Positions 17,393 to 26,726 of a stretch of DNA of 38,844 nt are shown piece by piece (the stretch's first letter is position 1; each line of letters begins with the position of its first letter). Made by a program: the position numbers and the translations under genes. Source of the stretch: an uncultured Actinomycetes bacterium (lineage in GTDB: Bacteria; Actinomycetota; Actinomycetes; Nanopelagicales; Nanopelagicaceae); NCBI GenBank assembly GCA_903920065.1, contig CAIXKQ010000005.1, positions 1-38,844 on the forward strand, in the 5' to 3' direction. The notes under the pieces are model-generated. The model saw nothing but the letters and a program-made list of their open reading frames with translations. It had not been told where the DNA came from and searched no databases.

Positions 17393-20300
17393 TGGCACGC
17401 GATGAGTCAATCAAGAGTGTTTTAGTTATTGGGTCTGGCCCCATCGTCATAGGCCAAGCCTGCGAGTTTGATTATTCTGGAACCCAAGCATGCCGTGTCC
17501 TACGAGCTGAAGGCATTCGAGTGATTTTGGTGAACTCTAACCCCGCAACAATCATGACTGACCCGGAATTTGCGGATGCAACATATATCGAGCCCATTAC
17601 GCCAGAGTTTATTGAGCGAATCATCGCAAAAGAGCGTCCAGATGCAGTGCTTGCAACTCTTGGGGGACAAACTGCGCTCAATGCTGCGATTGGTTTATTC
17701 CAGGCTGGAACGCTTGCTAAATACAATGTGAAACTAATTGGCGCAGATGTTGAAGCAATTGAACGAGGCGAGAACCGCGAAATCTTTAGAACCATCGTTG
17801 AGAAAATTGGCGGCGAGTCGGCAAAGTCAATTGTTTGTCACACCATGGAAGATGTTATGGGTGCTGTTGCCGTACTTGATTATCCAGTCGTGATCCGCCC
17901 ATCTTTTACTATGGGCGGGTTAGGTTCAGGAATTGCCTTTGATGAGGCAACACTTCGTCAAATAGCTGGAGCTGGATTACGACATAGCCCAACGTCAGAG
18001 GTACTGATCGAAGAATCAATTATTGGTTGGAAAGAGTATGAGCTAGAGGTTATGCGCGATAGAGCGGATAACGTGGTGATTGTCTGCAGTATTGAAAATA
18101 TCGACCCAATGGGTGTTCATACCGGTGATTCCATTACCGTGGCACCAGCACTTACCTTAACTGACGTGGAGTTCCAAAAGCTTCGCAATCTCTCGATTGA
18201 CATCATTCGTGAGGTTGGCGTTGATACGGGCGGCTGTAATATTCAATTTGCGGTAAATCCAGATACGGGTCGCATCATTGTCATTGAGATGAATCCACGC
18301 GTGTCACGCTCTAGTGCGTTGGCCTCGAAAGCAACTGGTTTCCCGATTGCAAAAATTGCAACCAAACTAGCTATTGGCTACACCCTTGATGAAATCAAGA
18401 ATGACATCACCCAGGTCACTCCGGCATCCTTTGAACCAACTCTGGATTACATTGTCGTGAAAGCACCTAGATTTGCTTTTGAAAAGTTCCAAGATGCAGA
18501 TCCGCGCTTGACCACCACCATGAAGAGTGTGGGAGAAGCGATGGCCATTGGTCGTTCGTTCCCAGAAGCGTTGATGAAAGCGCTACGATCATTAGAGCGT
18601 AAAGAGGCAACCTTCACATTCCCTAAGAACTTCCCGGACTCTCAAAAAGGTTCACTTCTTGAATCTATGAAGATTCCCACCGAGTATCGAATTCAGCAGG
18701 TTCAGCTCGCCATGTGGTGTGGGGCATCAATCGAAGAGGTTTATGCATCGACCAAGATTGATCGTTGGTACTTGCGCCAGATTGAATTAATCAATCAAGA
18801 AGCGCTTCGAATTGCTGAGCCAGGTGGATTAACTGCTGATTCAATGCGTTGCGCAAAGTCAATGGGCTTCTCTGATCTTCAAATAGCTCGTTTGCGCGGA
18901 GTATGGGAGGAAGATATTCGAAAAGCCCGTCATCATGAAAATATTCGCCCTGTATATAAGACGGTAGACACATGTGCAGCAGAGTTCGAGGCATTTACTC
19001 CGTATCATTATTCAAGCTATGAAGAAGAGACAGAGGTGCGCCCGCGCACGAAACCGGCTGTGATCATTTTAGGTAGCGGACCAAACCGAATAGGTCAAGG
19101 CATTGAATTTGATTACTCCTGCGTGCATGCCTCTTTCACGTTGAGAGAAGCAGACTTTGAAACGATTATGATCAACTGTAATCCTGAGACCGTTTCCACC
19201 GACTACGACACCAGTGATCGTCTCTATTTTGAACCATTGACCTTAGAAGATGTACTTGAAGTGGTGCACGCAGAGTCTCTTGCCGGTCCAGTTTTGGGAG
19301 TCATCACCCAATTAGGTGGGCAAACTCCATTGGGACTTGCAGCAGGTCTGAAAGCAGCCGGAGTTACGATTCTTGGAACTAGTCCAGAAGCTATCAACCT
19401 AGCGGAGGAGCGCGGTGCATTTGGCCAAGTGTTAGCAGATCAGGGACTTACCGCCCCAGAATTTGGAATGGCAGCAACACAATTAGAAGCACTCTCGATA
19501 GCACAACGTATTGGATATCCAGTCCTCGTGCGCCCGAGTTTTGTTCTTGGCGGGCGAGGCATGGAAATTGTTTATGACGATGAATCTCTCTCATCCTTTA
19601 TCGCCCGGGCTACCGATATCACTCCGGATCATCCGGTTCTCGTGGATAGATTCCTGGATTCTGCAATCGAATTAGATGTCGATGCACTCTATGACGGCCA
19701 CGAACTCTTCCTAGGTGGAATCATGGAACACATCGAAGAGGCGGGAATACATTCAGGAGATAGCGCCTGTGTTCTTCCTGCTATGACTATCAGTGAGGAT
19801 CAACGCAAAGCTATCCGCGAGGCGACTCTTAAAATCGCGCAGGGTGTTGGCGTTCGAGGCTTGATTAATATTCAATTCGCTATGGCTGAAAAAGTTCTAT
19901 ATGTGCTTGAGGCAAACCCGCGCGCTTCACGTACGGTTCCTTTTGTGAGCAAAGCAACGGGTGTGCCGCTAGCAAAGGCTGCGGCGCGGATTTCACTTGG
20001 TTCAACGATCGCCGAATTACGTCTTGAATCTATGTTGCCAACCGAAGGCGATGCAATAGCGAAAGGCATCAGCGTGAAAGAGGCGGTCTTGCCTTGGAAT
20101 CGATTTAGAAGAGTCGATGGACGAGGAGTAGATGCAGTCCTCGGACCAGAAATGCGTTCTACTGGCGAAGTTATGGGAATTGCCGATAATTTCGGTGAGG
20201 CTTATGCAAAATCACAGATTAGTTCATTTGGTCCACTACCTAAATCTGGAACCGTTTTTATCTCACTGGCGGATAAAGATAAGAGCTCGGGAATTAAGCC

Positions 20301-20658
20301 AGCTCGTAAACTCTCAAGCTTAGGATTTAGATTGCTTGCAACAGATGGAACTGCGAAGTTGCTAGAGCAATCAGGAGTGACGGTGGTGCGCGTGCGCAAG
20401 AATTCTGAAGGAACCGGACCGATGGGCGAGAAGACGATTGTTGAAATGCTCAACGCTGGTGATATTGATTTGGTAATCAATACTCCGGTGGGTCGAGGTA
20501 CGCGCGCAGATGGATGGGCAATTAGAACTGCTTCGGTGCAGAGATCGATTCCCATTATCACCACAACAGCTGGCTTTAGTGCCGCGGTAGAAGGCATTAA
20601 AGCGATTCAAGCTGGGGCTATGCCGGTGAAGCCTATTCAAGAGTGGCTGGGCAAGTGA
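17392..20658 (+). CDS. carB: Carbamoyl-phosphate synthase, large subunit
   Basis: Forms carbamoyl phosphate from bicarbonate, ammonia and two ATP, for both pyrimidines and arginine. It has 1088 residues with the expected internal duplication. The first half (about 1-400) has [21 protein letters not shown] and [25 protein letters not shown]. The second ATP-grasp half (about 555-940) has [19 protein letters not shown] and [27 protein letters not shown]-terminal MGS-like allosteric domain (about 945-1088), containing [16 protein letters not shown] and [17 protein letters not shown], is where UMP usually acts. The start overlaps carA by one base; the stop TGA overlaps the pyrK ATG. Confidence 0.98.
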   Translation: MARDESIKSVLVIGSGPIVIGQACEFDYSGTQACRVLRAEGIRVILVNSNPATIMTDPEFADATYIEPITPEFIERIIAKERPDAVLATLGGQTALNAAIGLFQAGTLAKYNVKLIGADVEAIERGENREIFRTIVEKIGGESAKSIVCHTMEDVMGAVAVLDYPVVIRPSFTMGGLGSGIAFDEATLRQIAGAGLRHSPTSEVLIEESIIGWKEYELEVMRDRADNVVIVCSIENIDPMGVHTGDSITVAPALTLTDVEFQKLRNLSIDIIREVGVDTGGCNIQFAVNPDTGRIIVIEMNPRVSRSSALASKATGFPIAKIATKLAIGYTLDEIKNDITQVTPASFEPTLDYIVVKAPRFAFEKFQDADPRLTTTMKSVGEAMAIGRSFPEALMKALRSLERKEATFTFPKNFPDSQKGSLLESMKIPTEYRIQQVQLAMWCGASIEEVYASTKIDRWYLRQIELINQEALRIAEPGGLTADSMRCAKSMGFSDLQIARLRGVWEEDIRKARHHENIRPVYKTVDTCAAEFEAFTPYHYSSYEEETEVRPRTKPAVIILGSGPNRIGQGIEFDYSCVHASFTLREADFETIMINCNPETVSTDYDTSDRLYFEPLTLEDVLEVVHAESLAGPVLGVITQLGGQTPLGLAAGLKAAGVTILGTSPEAINLAEERGAFGQVLADQGLTAPEFGMAATQLEALSIAQRIGYPVLVRPSFVLGGRGMEIVYDDESLSSFIARATDITPDHPVLVDRFLDSAIELDVDALYDGHELFLGGIMEHIEEAGIHSGDSACVLPAMTISEDQRKAIREATLKIAQGVGVRGLINIQFAMAEKVLYVLEANPRASRTVPFVSKATGVPLAKAAARISLGSTIAELRLESMLPTEGDAIAKGISVKEAVLPWNRFRRVDGRGVDAVLGPEMRSTGEVMGIADNFGEAYAKSQISSFGPLPKSGTVFISLADKDKSSGIKPARKLSSLGFRLLATDGTAKLLEQSGVTVVRVRKNSEGTGPMGEKTIVEMLNAGDIDLVINTPVGRGTRADGWAIRTASVQRSIPIITTTAGFSAAVEGIKAIQAGAMPVKPIQEWLGK

Positions 20659-21506
20659 TGAACACGATCAATAAGAACGCTCTTCAACAAATTGCGACTA
20701 TTCATTCCAATAAACGGGTCGGTGCCTATCACCAGATTTTGATTAACGTGGGAGAGATGGTTAAGAGTTGTCGACCTGGTAATTTTGTTGCAATCAGTGT
20801 GGGAGGCGATAGCTCGCGCATGATTTTGCGTCGTGCCTTTGCGATTTCCAGAGTTTCGGATAACAGCCAATATGGCGGAACGATGGAACTCATCGTTGCT
20901 CCGCATGGTTCGGGCTCGAAGTGGTTATGTGCGCAACCTGAAGGTTCAGAGCTCGACATTGTTGCCCCGCTAGGAACATCATTTGGAATACCAACAGAGC
21001 CAATTAATGCGTTACTTGTTGGTGGTGGCTATGGATCAGCACCACTCTTTGGACTCGCAGATGTCTTGAAGAATCGCGGATGCAAAGTGGATATGTTGTT
21101 AGGTGCCAGTATCGGTACCAAGATTTATGCACCTATGGAAGGCAAGAGATCTGTTAATTCGCTGAAGATTTATACCGAAGACGGCTCGATGGGAGAGAAA
21201 GGGCGAGTGACAGAATCACTCCTGGAAATCATCTCCAATCGAAGTATTGATGTGATTTATTCATGTGGTCCGATGGGAATGCTGCGGGCCATAACTGAGT
21301 TAGTTGCCAACACTGAAGTTATTCATCAATGTGCAGTTGAGGAATCCATGGCGTGTGGCATAGGAATCTGTATGACATGTGTTCTACCGGTTCGAAACGA
21401 AGATGGTTCGACATCGATGCTCAGATCATGTATTGATGGACCAGTGATGGATGGATCTCACGTGGAATGGGATTTAGTGGGACGCATTCCGGAGGCCCAT
21501 CCATGA
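20658..21506 (+). CDS. pyrK: Dihydroorotate dehydrogenase B electron-transfer subunit (PyrK-type)
   Basis: Flavin/iron-sulfur partner that passes electrons from PyrD to NAD+. It has 282 residues from the ATG at 20658, chosen because it overlaps the carB stop as TGATG like the other junctions; a GTG at 20643 would add five residues. The FAD-binding barrel contains RRAFAIS (59-65) and GSGSKWL, and the NAD domain contains LLVGGGYGSAPLFGLADVL (119-137). The C-terminus holds four cysteines, C223-X4-C228-X2-C231-X16-C248, the expected [2Fe-2S] cluster. Its place between carB and pyrD makes PyrK far more likely than a generic oxidoreductase. Confidence 0.92.
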   Translation: MNTINKNALQQIATIHSNKRVGAYHQILINVGEMVKSCRPGNFVAISVGGDSSRMILRRAFAISRVSDNSQYGGTMELIVAPHGSGSKWLCAQPEGSELDIVAPLGTSFGIPTEPINALLVGGGYGSAPLFGLADVLKNRGCKVDMLLGASIGTKIYAPMEGKRSVNSLKIYTEDGSMGEKGRVTESLLEIISNRSIDVIYSCGPMGMLRAITELVANTEVIHQCAVEESMACGIGICMTCVLPVRNEDGSTSMLRSCIDGPVMDGSHVEWDLVGRIPEAHP

Positions 21507-22444
21507 CCCTTCCAGTAGATATGTCCACAACGCTGGCAAATGCGTGGTTTCCTACCCCGATTTTTACGGCAAGTGGTTGCGCTAGTAGTGGAAAAGAGTT
21601 ATCCCAGTTCTTTGCACTTAAAGATGTGGGAGCAATTGTTACTAAATCAGTAATGACAAAGCCACGTCATGGTCGACCAACTCCTCGTATGGCTGAGACA
21701 CCTTCGGGAATGCTTAATTCAATCGGTCTGCAAGGCCCAGGAATAGATGCCTTTCTCGCTAACGATCTACCGTGGCTGCTAGAACAAAAAGCACGAGTGG
21801 TTGTTTCGATTGCGGGGGAGACAATCGAGGAGTATTCAACGTTAGCTCGTAAAATTAGATCGGCTTCTGGGATTAGCGCGCTAGAGGTAAATATTTCCTG
21901 TCCGAACGTGGAAAATCGAGGTTTGGTCTTTGCCTGCGATCCCGATGCTTCAAGGCGTGTTATTGATGGAGTTCGAAAGACTATAGGCGGGGAACTTCCC
22001 ATCATTGCAAAGCTATCGCCTGATGTAACCAACCTGCCAGAGATTGCTAAAGGTGTCGTTGATGCTGGCGCCGATGTGCTGGCGCTAATAAATACGGTAC
22101 TTGGCATGGTGATAAACCTGGAAACGATGAAACCCCATTTAGGTGGTAAAACTGGCGGATTATCTGGACCAGCAATTAAGCCCATTGCAGTGCGAGCGAT
22201 CTATCAGGTTCATGCTGCGCTTCCGCAGGTTCCAATTTTAGGAATGGGCGGTGTTTCCTCTGGTCGCGATGCGCTCGAACTTATTCTGGCCGGAGCATCT
22301 GCGATCTCGGTAGGAACTGCCAGTTTCGGTAACCCTACTGCGCTGATCACCATTCAGAACGAACTTCGTGAACTATTGGCAGCACGTGGCTTTGCAACGC
22401 TGCAACAAGCAATTGGGTATGCACATCGAGAAGAGACACAATGA
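21503..22444 (+). CDS. pyrD: Dihydroorotate dehydrogenase, class 1B catalytic subunit
   Basis: FMN enzyme oxidising dihydroorotate to orotate. It has 313 residues from the ATG at 21503, chosen because GGAGG lies 7 bases upstream and ATGA overlaps the pyrK stop. An ATG at 21467 would add 12 unlikely residues. Class 1 is shown by the catalytic Cys133 in VNISCPNVENRG, where class 2 enzymes have Ser, and by soluble character without an N-terminal membrane helix. The FMN region is GMGGVSSGRDALELILAGASAISVGTA. The adjacent pyrK makes it class 1B (NAD+-linked). Many well-studied actinobacteria instead use the quinone-linked class 2 enzyme. Confidence 0.95.
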   Translation: MTLPVDMSTTLANAWFPTPIFTASGCASSGKELSQFFALKDVGAIVTKSVMTKPRHGRPTPRMAETPSGMLNSIGLQGPGIDAFLANDLPWLLEQKARVVVSIAGETIEEYSTLARKIRSASGISALEVNISCPNVENRGLVFACDPDASRRVIDGVRKTIGGELPIIAKLSPDVTNLPEIAKGVVDAGADVLALINTVLGMVINLETMKPHLGGKTGGLSGPAIKPIAVRAIYQVHAALPQVPILGMGGVSSGRDALELILAGASAISVGTASFGNPTALITIQNELRELLAARGFATLQQAIGYAHREETQ

Positions 22445-23142
22445 AAGCTCCGATAGTTCTTGCCGTTGATACACAGGATTTAGATACAGCTCAGCGCTGG
22501 ATCGAGGCGACCCAAGACTATGTAAGTGTCTACAAGTTAGGCCTCGAATTTTTCCTCACCTTTGGCCATGAGGGAGTCAGACGAATTAGAGGTGTGACCG
22601 ATTCTGACATTTTCCTCGATCTTAAACTTCACGACATCCCACACACAGTCGGAGCTGCGGCAACTGCAGTTCAGTCATTGAATCCAAGATTTCTCACCGT
22701 TCACGCATCAGGTGGCAGAGCGATGGTCACTGCGGCGGTGAAAGCGCTTCCAACTACCGATGTCACGGCGGTGACAATACTTACATCGCTATCCGAAGAG
22801 GATCTCTTCGAAATAGGATTTGCAAATAATGCACTTGAAAGTGCGGTAGCACTTGCAAAGATGTCTGTGGCAGCTGGTGCTCGCGCGATTGTGTGCTCGC
22901 CGCTGGAGATTGTTGCCATCCGATCTGCGTTAGGAAAAGATGTTCACATCATCACACCTGGAGTTCGTCCCGCTGCGGGTTCAGCAAGCGATGATCAGAA
23001 GCGAACAATGACTCCGCATGCAGCGATATCCGCCGGTGCTAGTTATGTGGTGATTGGACGCCCAATCACGCAAGCCTGGACGCAAGGCGCGCAGGCTATG
23101 ACTTCGGCTGCACGCGCAATCGCGCAAGATATTTTGCAGTAA
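22441..23142 (+). CDS. pyrF: Orotidine 5'-phosphate decarboxylase
   Basis: Last step to UMP. It has 233 residues, type 1 OMP decarboxylase. The catalytic motif is D60-L-K62-L-H-D65 in FLDLKLHDIPHTVGAAA. The phosphate-binding C-terminus has TPGVRPAAGSASDDQKRTMTP and YVVIGRPIT (about 180-215). It starts with a 4-base overlap with pyrD and has no overlap downstream. pyrE (orotate phosphoribosyltransferase), which must act just before it, is not in this operon. Confidence 0.96.
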   Translation: MKAPIVLAVDTQDLDTAQRWIEATQDYVSVYKLGLEFFLTFGHEGVRRIRGVTDSDIFLDLKLHDIPHTVGAAATAVQSLNPRFLTVHASGGRAMVTAAVKALPTTDVTAVTILTSLSEEDLFEIGFANNALESAVALAKMSVAAGARAIVCSPLEIVAIRSALGKDVHIITPGVRPAAGSASDDQKRTMTPHAAISAGASYVVIGRPITQAWTQGAQAMTSAARAIAQDILQ

Positions 23143-23145
23143 GTT
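23140..23145 (+). promoter_or_regulatory. -10 hexamer TAAGTT, leaderless promoter of the mIHF-gmk fusion
   Basis: TAAGTT begins at the pyrF stop codon and ends 6 bases before the ATG at 23152. The fusion gene could therefore be transcribed separately from the pyr operon. Confidence 0.55.
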
Positions 23146-23151
23146 AAAAAC

Positions 23152-24024
23152 ATGGGTACGCCGCCACAATTAACTCCCGCGCAACGCGCCAGCGCCCTGG
23201 CGAAGGCAAAAGCTTCTAGACAAGAACGCTCCGAGGTGAAGGCTCGAATCAAAAGTGGTGAATTGACAATTGCTGACGTGATCTCCTTGGCCCAAAACAA
23301 TGAAGTCATTGCCAAGATGCGTGTTCTTGAAATGGTGGAATCGAAGAGCGGTGTGGGTAAAATTCGAGGTAAAGCGCTTCTAGAAAAACTTGGAATTTCG
23401 AGCACGCGTCGGATTCAAGGTTTAGGGCGCTACCAACGAGCGGCACTACTGAAGGAATTTGAATTGCCAACATCACTGCGCAGAGGAAAACTAATAGTTC
23501 TCTCTGGACCCGGGGGAGTAGGTAAAAGTACTGTTGCCAAGAAGTTACGTGAAGCATCTAATTTCGTGGTTATCGTATCTGCTACGACTCGTCCGGCAAG
23601 ATTCAATGAAGTTGCTGGCGTTGATTATCATTTCCTCAGCGAAATCGAATTTGACGCGGCAGTGAAAGCCAATGAGTTCCTAGAGTGGGCGCAATTTGCT
23701 GGAGCCCGATATGGAACCCCTCGACTACCCGTAGAAGAAGCCTTAAGCCAGGGTCATAGCGTCCTTCTCGAAATTGAGATCGAGGGCGCTAAGCAAGTCA
23801 AAGAAAAGATTCCTGAGTCAGTGCTGGTTTTCCTAGAGCCGCCTAGTTGGGAAGAATTGGTTTCGCGCCTAGAAGGTCGAGGCACAGATAGCGCAGAGCG
23901 CAGAGCTTCCCGACTTGCTTTAGCGCAAGAAGAGCTCGCTGCCGCCTCTTTCTTCGATAAAGTCCTGGTAAATGACGAGGTCGAGAAGGTGGTTGCAAGC
24001 CTGATAGAATTGGCGTCTGCCTAG
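23152..24024 (+). CDS. gmk: Fusion of actinobacterial integration host factor (mIHF) and guanylate kinase
   Basis: One uninterrupted 290-residue frame holds two proteins that are separate neighbours in mycobacteria and Streptomyces. Residues 1 to about 105 match mIHF, the essential nucleoid-associated DNA-binding protein: PPQLTPAQRASALAKAKASRQERSEVKARIKSG, then KIRGKALLEKLGISSTRRIQGLGRYQRAALLKEF with the H2TH-like core. Residues from about 112 are guanylate kinase, which phosphorylates GMP to GDP. Its P-loop is G119-PGGVGKS-T127, GMP-binding residues are in SATTRPAR and GVDYHF, and FLEWAQFAGARYGTP and RLEGRGTDS (lid) follow. The linker is only about six residues. The GMK P-loop reads GPGGVGKS where GPSGVGKS is usual. 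No internal stop or start with a Shine-Dalgarno separates the parts. Confidence 0.93.
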   Translation: MGTPPQLTPAQRASALAKAKASRQERSEVKARIKSGELTIADVISLAQNNEVIAKMRVLEMVESKSGVGKIRGKALLEKLGISSTRRIQGLGRYQRAALLKEFELPTSLRRGKLIVLSGPGGVGKSTVAKKLREASNFVVIVSATTRPARFNEVAGVDYHFLSEIEFDAAVKANEFLEWAQFAGARYGTPRLPVEEALSQGHSVLLEIEIEGAKQVKEKIPESVLVFLEPPSWEELVSRLEGRGTDSAERRASRLALAQEELAAASFFDKVLVNDEVEKVVASLIELASA

Positions 24025-24031
24025 TTCGGCG

Positions 24032-24037
24032 TAGATT
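24032..24037 (+). promoter_or_regulatory. -10 hexamer TAGATT of rpoZ
   Basis: TAGATT (TANNNT) lies 16 bases after TTGGCG (24010-24015), a plausible -35 inside the end of the gmk fusion. Transcription from about 24044 would give a leader of about 12 bases containing the AAGGGG Shine-Dalgarno of rpoZ. Confidence 0.5.
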
Positions 24038-24055
24038 ACTTTTTAAGGGGTACAC

Positions 24056-24316
24056 ATGAGTGCACACATGGACGGAATTACGAATCCACCAATCGATGAG
24101 CTTTTAGATAAGGCTGGATCTAAGTACTCACTCGTTCTCTATGCTGCCAAGCGTGCACGTCAGATTAACGCTTACTATTCACAACTTGGTGAAGGTCTTC
24201 TTGAATATGTGGGTCCACTTGTGGACACTCACGTCCACGAGAAGCCACTCTCGATTGCACTTCGTGAAATTAACGAAGGTTTGCTAACAATCGAAAATCT
24301 TGAGCCAACTGCTTAA
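24056..24316 (+). CDS. rpoZ: RNA polymerase omega subunit
   Basis: Small subunit that helps assemble and stabilise the beta-prime subunit. It has 86 residues, at the short end for actinobacterial omega. The conserved core is [31 protein letters not shown] (about 11-41), including the KRARQIN motif, and [16 protein letters not shown] in the C-terminal part. The ATG has AAGGGG 5 bases upstream. The order gmk-rpoZ-coaBC-metK-priA is strongly conserved across bacteria and supports the call. Confidence 0.96.
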   Translation: MSAHMDGITNPPIDELLDKAGSKYSLVLYAAKRARQINAYYSQLGEGLLEYVGPLVDTHVHEKPLSIALREINEGLLTIENLEPTA

Positions 24317-24332
24317 TTAGCTTTCAATAGTT

Positions 24333-25517
24333 ATGCAAGGACATGGCCGCGAAGTAATTCTCGGTGTTGGTGGCGGAATAGCTGCCTATAAGTCCTGCGA
24401 TTTACTGCGTCGCCTGCAAGATATTGGTTTCCTCGTCACAGTCGTGCCCACTCCTTCGAGTTTGAACTTCGTAGGCGCAGCTACCTGGGAGGCTCTTTCA
24501 GGACGCGCAGTCACCACCGAAGTCTTTGAGAGCGTAGAAGAAGTTAGGCATGTTTCATTGGCAAAGAAGGCCGATTTCATCATCATCGCCCCAGCTACCG
24601 CCGATTTGATAGCAAGAATAGCCGCAGGTCGAGCCGATGATCTGCTGACAAATGTCATCTTGGCCGCCGATGTTCCTGTTCTAATTGTTCCTGCAATGCA
24701 TCCGAATATGTGGAGTGATCAAGCAACAACTGCAAATGTGCGGGTATTGCGAGAGCGTGGGTTTCACGTCTTAGACCCCGACATCGGAGCACTGACCAGC
24801 GGTGATGTGGGACAAGGAAGATTTCCAGATACCGTGAAGATTCTTCAGGCTTTCTCTGATCTAACTCAGGTGAAATCAGATTTCCTAGGAAAGCGGGTTT
24901 TGGTGAGTGCAGGTGGTACCCGCGAGCCAATAGATCCTATTCGTTTTATCGGAAACCAATCTTCTGGCAAACAAGGTTACGCAATAGCTTTGCAGGCACT
25001 GCGACGAGGAGCCAATGTTGTACTCGTATCGGCAAATGCTTCACTGCCAGATATTGAAGGTGTTCAGACTATTCATGTCAAGACCGCATCGGAAATGCAC
25101 GATGTATTGCATCAAGAATTTCCGAATTGTGATGTTCTAGTCATGGCGGCAGCGGTGGCAGATGCAAGGCCTGAAATTGTGCAGGATTCCAAGATTAAGA
25201 AGGATTCACTCACCACTATCAATCTGACTGAGAATGCAGATATTCTCAAGAGTCTTCATAGCCTCAAAGCGAAGCAAGTAGTCGTTGCCTTTGCCGCAGA
25301 GACGTCCCATGATGCAACTGCGGCCCAGAGCAAGATGTTGGCTAAAGGCGCCGATATTCTCTATCTCAACGATGTTTCTGGGGGAGATATCTTTAATAGC
25401 GAGACGACTTTTGGCGAGATTTTCACTCGCGCAGGTACCAGTTATAAAGTGGCCAAGACCACCAAAGACACGCTTGCCCAAGAACTACTCGACCACGCCC
25501 TCCATCAGTTAGGTTAA
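24333..25517 (+). CDS. coaBC: Bifunctional phosphopantothenoylcysteine synthetase/decarboxylase
   Basis: Catalyses two steps of coenzyme A synthesis. The N-terminal flavoprotein CoaC (about 1-185) has [18 protein letters not shown], catalytic His73 in VRHVSLAK, and the PAMHPNMW motif. The C-terminal CoaB domain (about 188-394) has [31 protein letters not shown] for CTP and pantothenate. The E. coli CoaC active-site Cys is replaced: the loop here reads TSGDVGQGR. As I recall, actinobacterial relatives also lack Cys at that position, so this need not mean loss of function. The start is ATG at 24333; I see neither a clear Shine-Dalgarno nor a correctly spaced -10. Confidence 0.95.
   Translation: MQGHGREVILGVGGGIAAYKSCDLLRRLQDIGFLVTVVPTPSSLNFVGAATWEALSGRAVTTEVFESVEEVRHVSLAKKADFIIIAPATADLIARIAAGRADDLLTNVILAADVPVLIVPAMHPNMWSDQATTANVRVLRERGFHVLDPDIGALTSGDVGQGRFPDTVKILQAFSDLTQVKSDFLGKRVLVSAGGTREPIDPIRFIGNQSSGKQGYAIALQALRRGANVVLVSANASLPDIEGVQTIHVKTASEMHDVLHQEFPNCDVLVMAAAVADARPEIVQDSKIKKDSLTTINLTENADILKSLHSLKAKQVVVAFAAETSHDATAAQSKMLAKGADILYLNDVSGGDIFNSETTFGEIFTRAGTSYKVAKTTKDTLAQELLDHALHQLG
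25510..25515 (+). promoter_or_regulatory. -10 hexamer TAGGTT, leaderless promoter of metK
   Basis: TAGGTT lies in the last codons of coaBC and ends 6 bases before the metK ATG at 25522. No Shine-Dalgarno precedes metK, which supports leaderless translation. Confidence 0.55.
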
Positions 25518-25521
25518 CCCA

Positions 25522-26712
25522 ATGTCAAAACGCCTATTCACCTCAGAATCAGTCACCGAAGGCCATCCCGATAAGATCGCAGATCAGATCTCTGATGCCA
25601 TTCTTGATTCACTGATAGCACAAGATCCATCAAGTCGAGTTGCCGTTGAAACGCTGATTACGACCGGTCAGGTTCACGTTGCTGGTGAAGTAACTACTAA
25701 TGGTTATGCCGATGTCATGGGAATCATTCGCGAAACTGTGATCGGTATTGGTTATGACTCTTCGGCTAAAGGTTTCGATGGTAATAGCTGTGGTGTTTCG
25801 ATTTCCATTGGTCAACAGTCACCGGATATCGCGCAAGGCGTGGATGACGCTTTTGAGCATCGCGTAGCATCTGCAGCAGACCCATTAGATCTACAGGGTG
25901 CTGGCGATCAAGGACTGATGTTCGGCTACGCATGTGATGACACCAAGGAACTTATGCCGCTACCCATTTGGCTTGCCCATGAATTGGCACAGCAGCTTTC
26001 GAAGGTGAGAAAGTCCGGAGCGCTTCCTTACTTGCGCCCTGACGGCAAAACACAAGTCACCATTGAATATGATGGAGACAAAGCTGTCGCACTCGACACT
26101 GTTGTCATCTCAAGCCAGCACGCGGAAGAGGTAGATGTTGCTGGGCAACTTACCTCTGAAATCATTGCTCAGGTAATCGATCCGGTTTTGGCTAAAATAG
26201 ATCTTCCACGCAAAGATATGAGAATCTTAATCAACCCAACAGGTCGCTTTGTTATTGGTGGACCGATGGGTGATGCTGGACTTACAGGGCGCAAAATTAT
26301 TGTTGATACCTATGGCGGAATGGCTCGCCATGGTGGTGGCGCATTTTCTGGAAAAGACCCATCGAAGGTGGATCGTTCTGCCGCCTATGCGATGCGTTGG
26401 GTTGCTAAGAATGTGGTGGCAGCTGGTTTAGCTCGCCGCTGTGAGGTTCAAGTTGCCTACGCAATCGGAAAAGCTCAGCCAGTTGGAGTTTTTGTGGAGA
26501 CCTTTGGAACCGAGACGGTTCCGGTTCAGAAGATTCAAGCGGCTGTGACATCCGTATTTGATTTGCGTCCGGCTGCAATCATTCGCGACTTGAATCTCAA
26601 GCGCCCTATCTATTCTCAGACTGCTGCATACGGTCACTTCGGTCGCGAGCTTCCTAATTTCACATGGGAAGTAACTAATCGAGTATCCGAACTGCAGGCA
26701 GCTGTTAAATAG
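25522..26712 (+). CDS. metK: S-adenosylmethionine synthetase
   Basis: Makes S-adenosylmethionine from ATP and methionine. It has 396 residues, the normal length. Signatures are [20 protein letters not shown] (9-28), [13 protein letters not shown] (about 126-138) and the P-loop-like [19 protein letters not shown] (about 271-289), followed by [17 protein letters not shown]. The N-terminus [17 protein letters not shown] is standard, so the ATG is secure. It lies 4 bases after coaBC. Confidence 0.98.
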   Translation: MSKRLFTSESVTEGHPDKIADQISDAILDSLIAQDPSSRVAVETLITTGQVHVAGEVTTNGYADVMGIIRETVIGIGYDSSAKGFDGNSCGVSISIGQQSPDIAQGVDDAFEHRVASAADPLDLQGAGDQGLMFGYACDDTKELMPLPIWLAHELAQQLSKVRKSGALPYLRPDGKTQVTIEYDGDKAVALDTVVISSQHAEEVDVAGQLTSEIIAQVIDPVLAKIDLPRKDMRILINPTGRFVIGGPMGDAGLTGRKIIVDTYGGMARHGGGAFSGKDPSKVDRSAAYAMRWVAKNVVAAGLARRCEVQVAYAIGKAQPVGVFVETFGTETVPVQKIQAAVTSVFDLRPAAIIRDLNLKRPIYSQTAAYGHFGRELPNFTWEVTNRVSELQAAVK

Positions 26713-26726
26713 GTTACCTGCACACC

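Noticed and set aside
20643-20657. GTG start giving five extra PyrK residues
   Set aside because: The ATG at 20658 overlaps the carB stop like the other operon junctions and gives a normal PyrK N-terminus.
21467-21502. Upstream ATG adding 12 residues to PyrD
   Set aside because: The ATG at 21503 has GGAGG 7 bases upstream and the typical ATGA overlap; the extra residues are unlike PyrD.
21667-22185. Minus-strand open frame of 172 codons
   Set aside because: It is antisense to the conserved core of pyrD and has no recognisable domain or start signal.
24333-25517. Apparent loss of the CoaC active-site cysteine (TSGDVGQGR)
   Set aside because: As I recall, actinobacterial CoaBC proteins generally lack Cys at this position, so it is probably normal for the lineage rather than a damaged gene.
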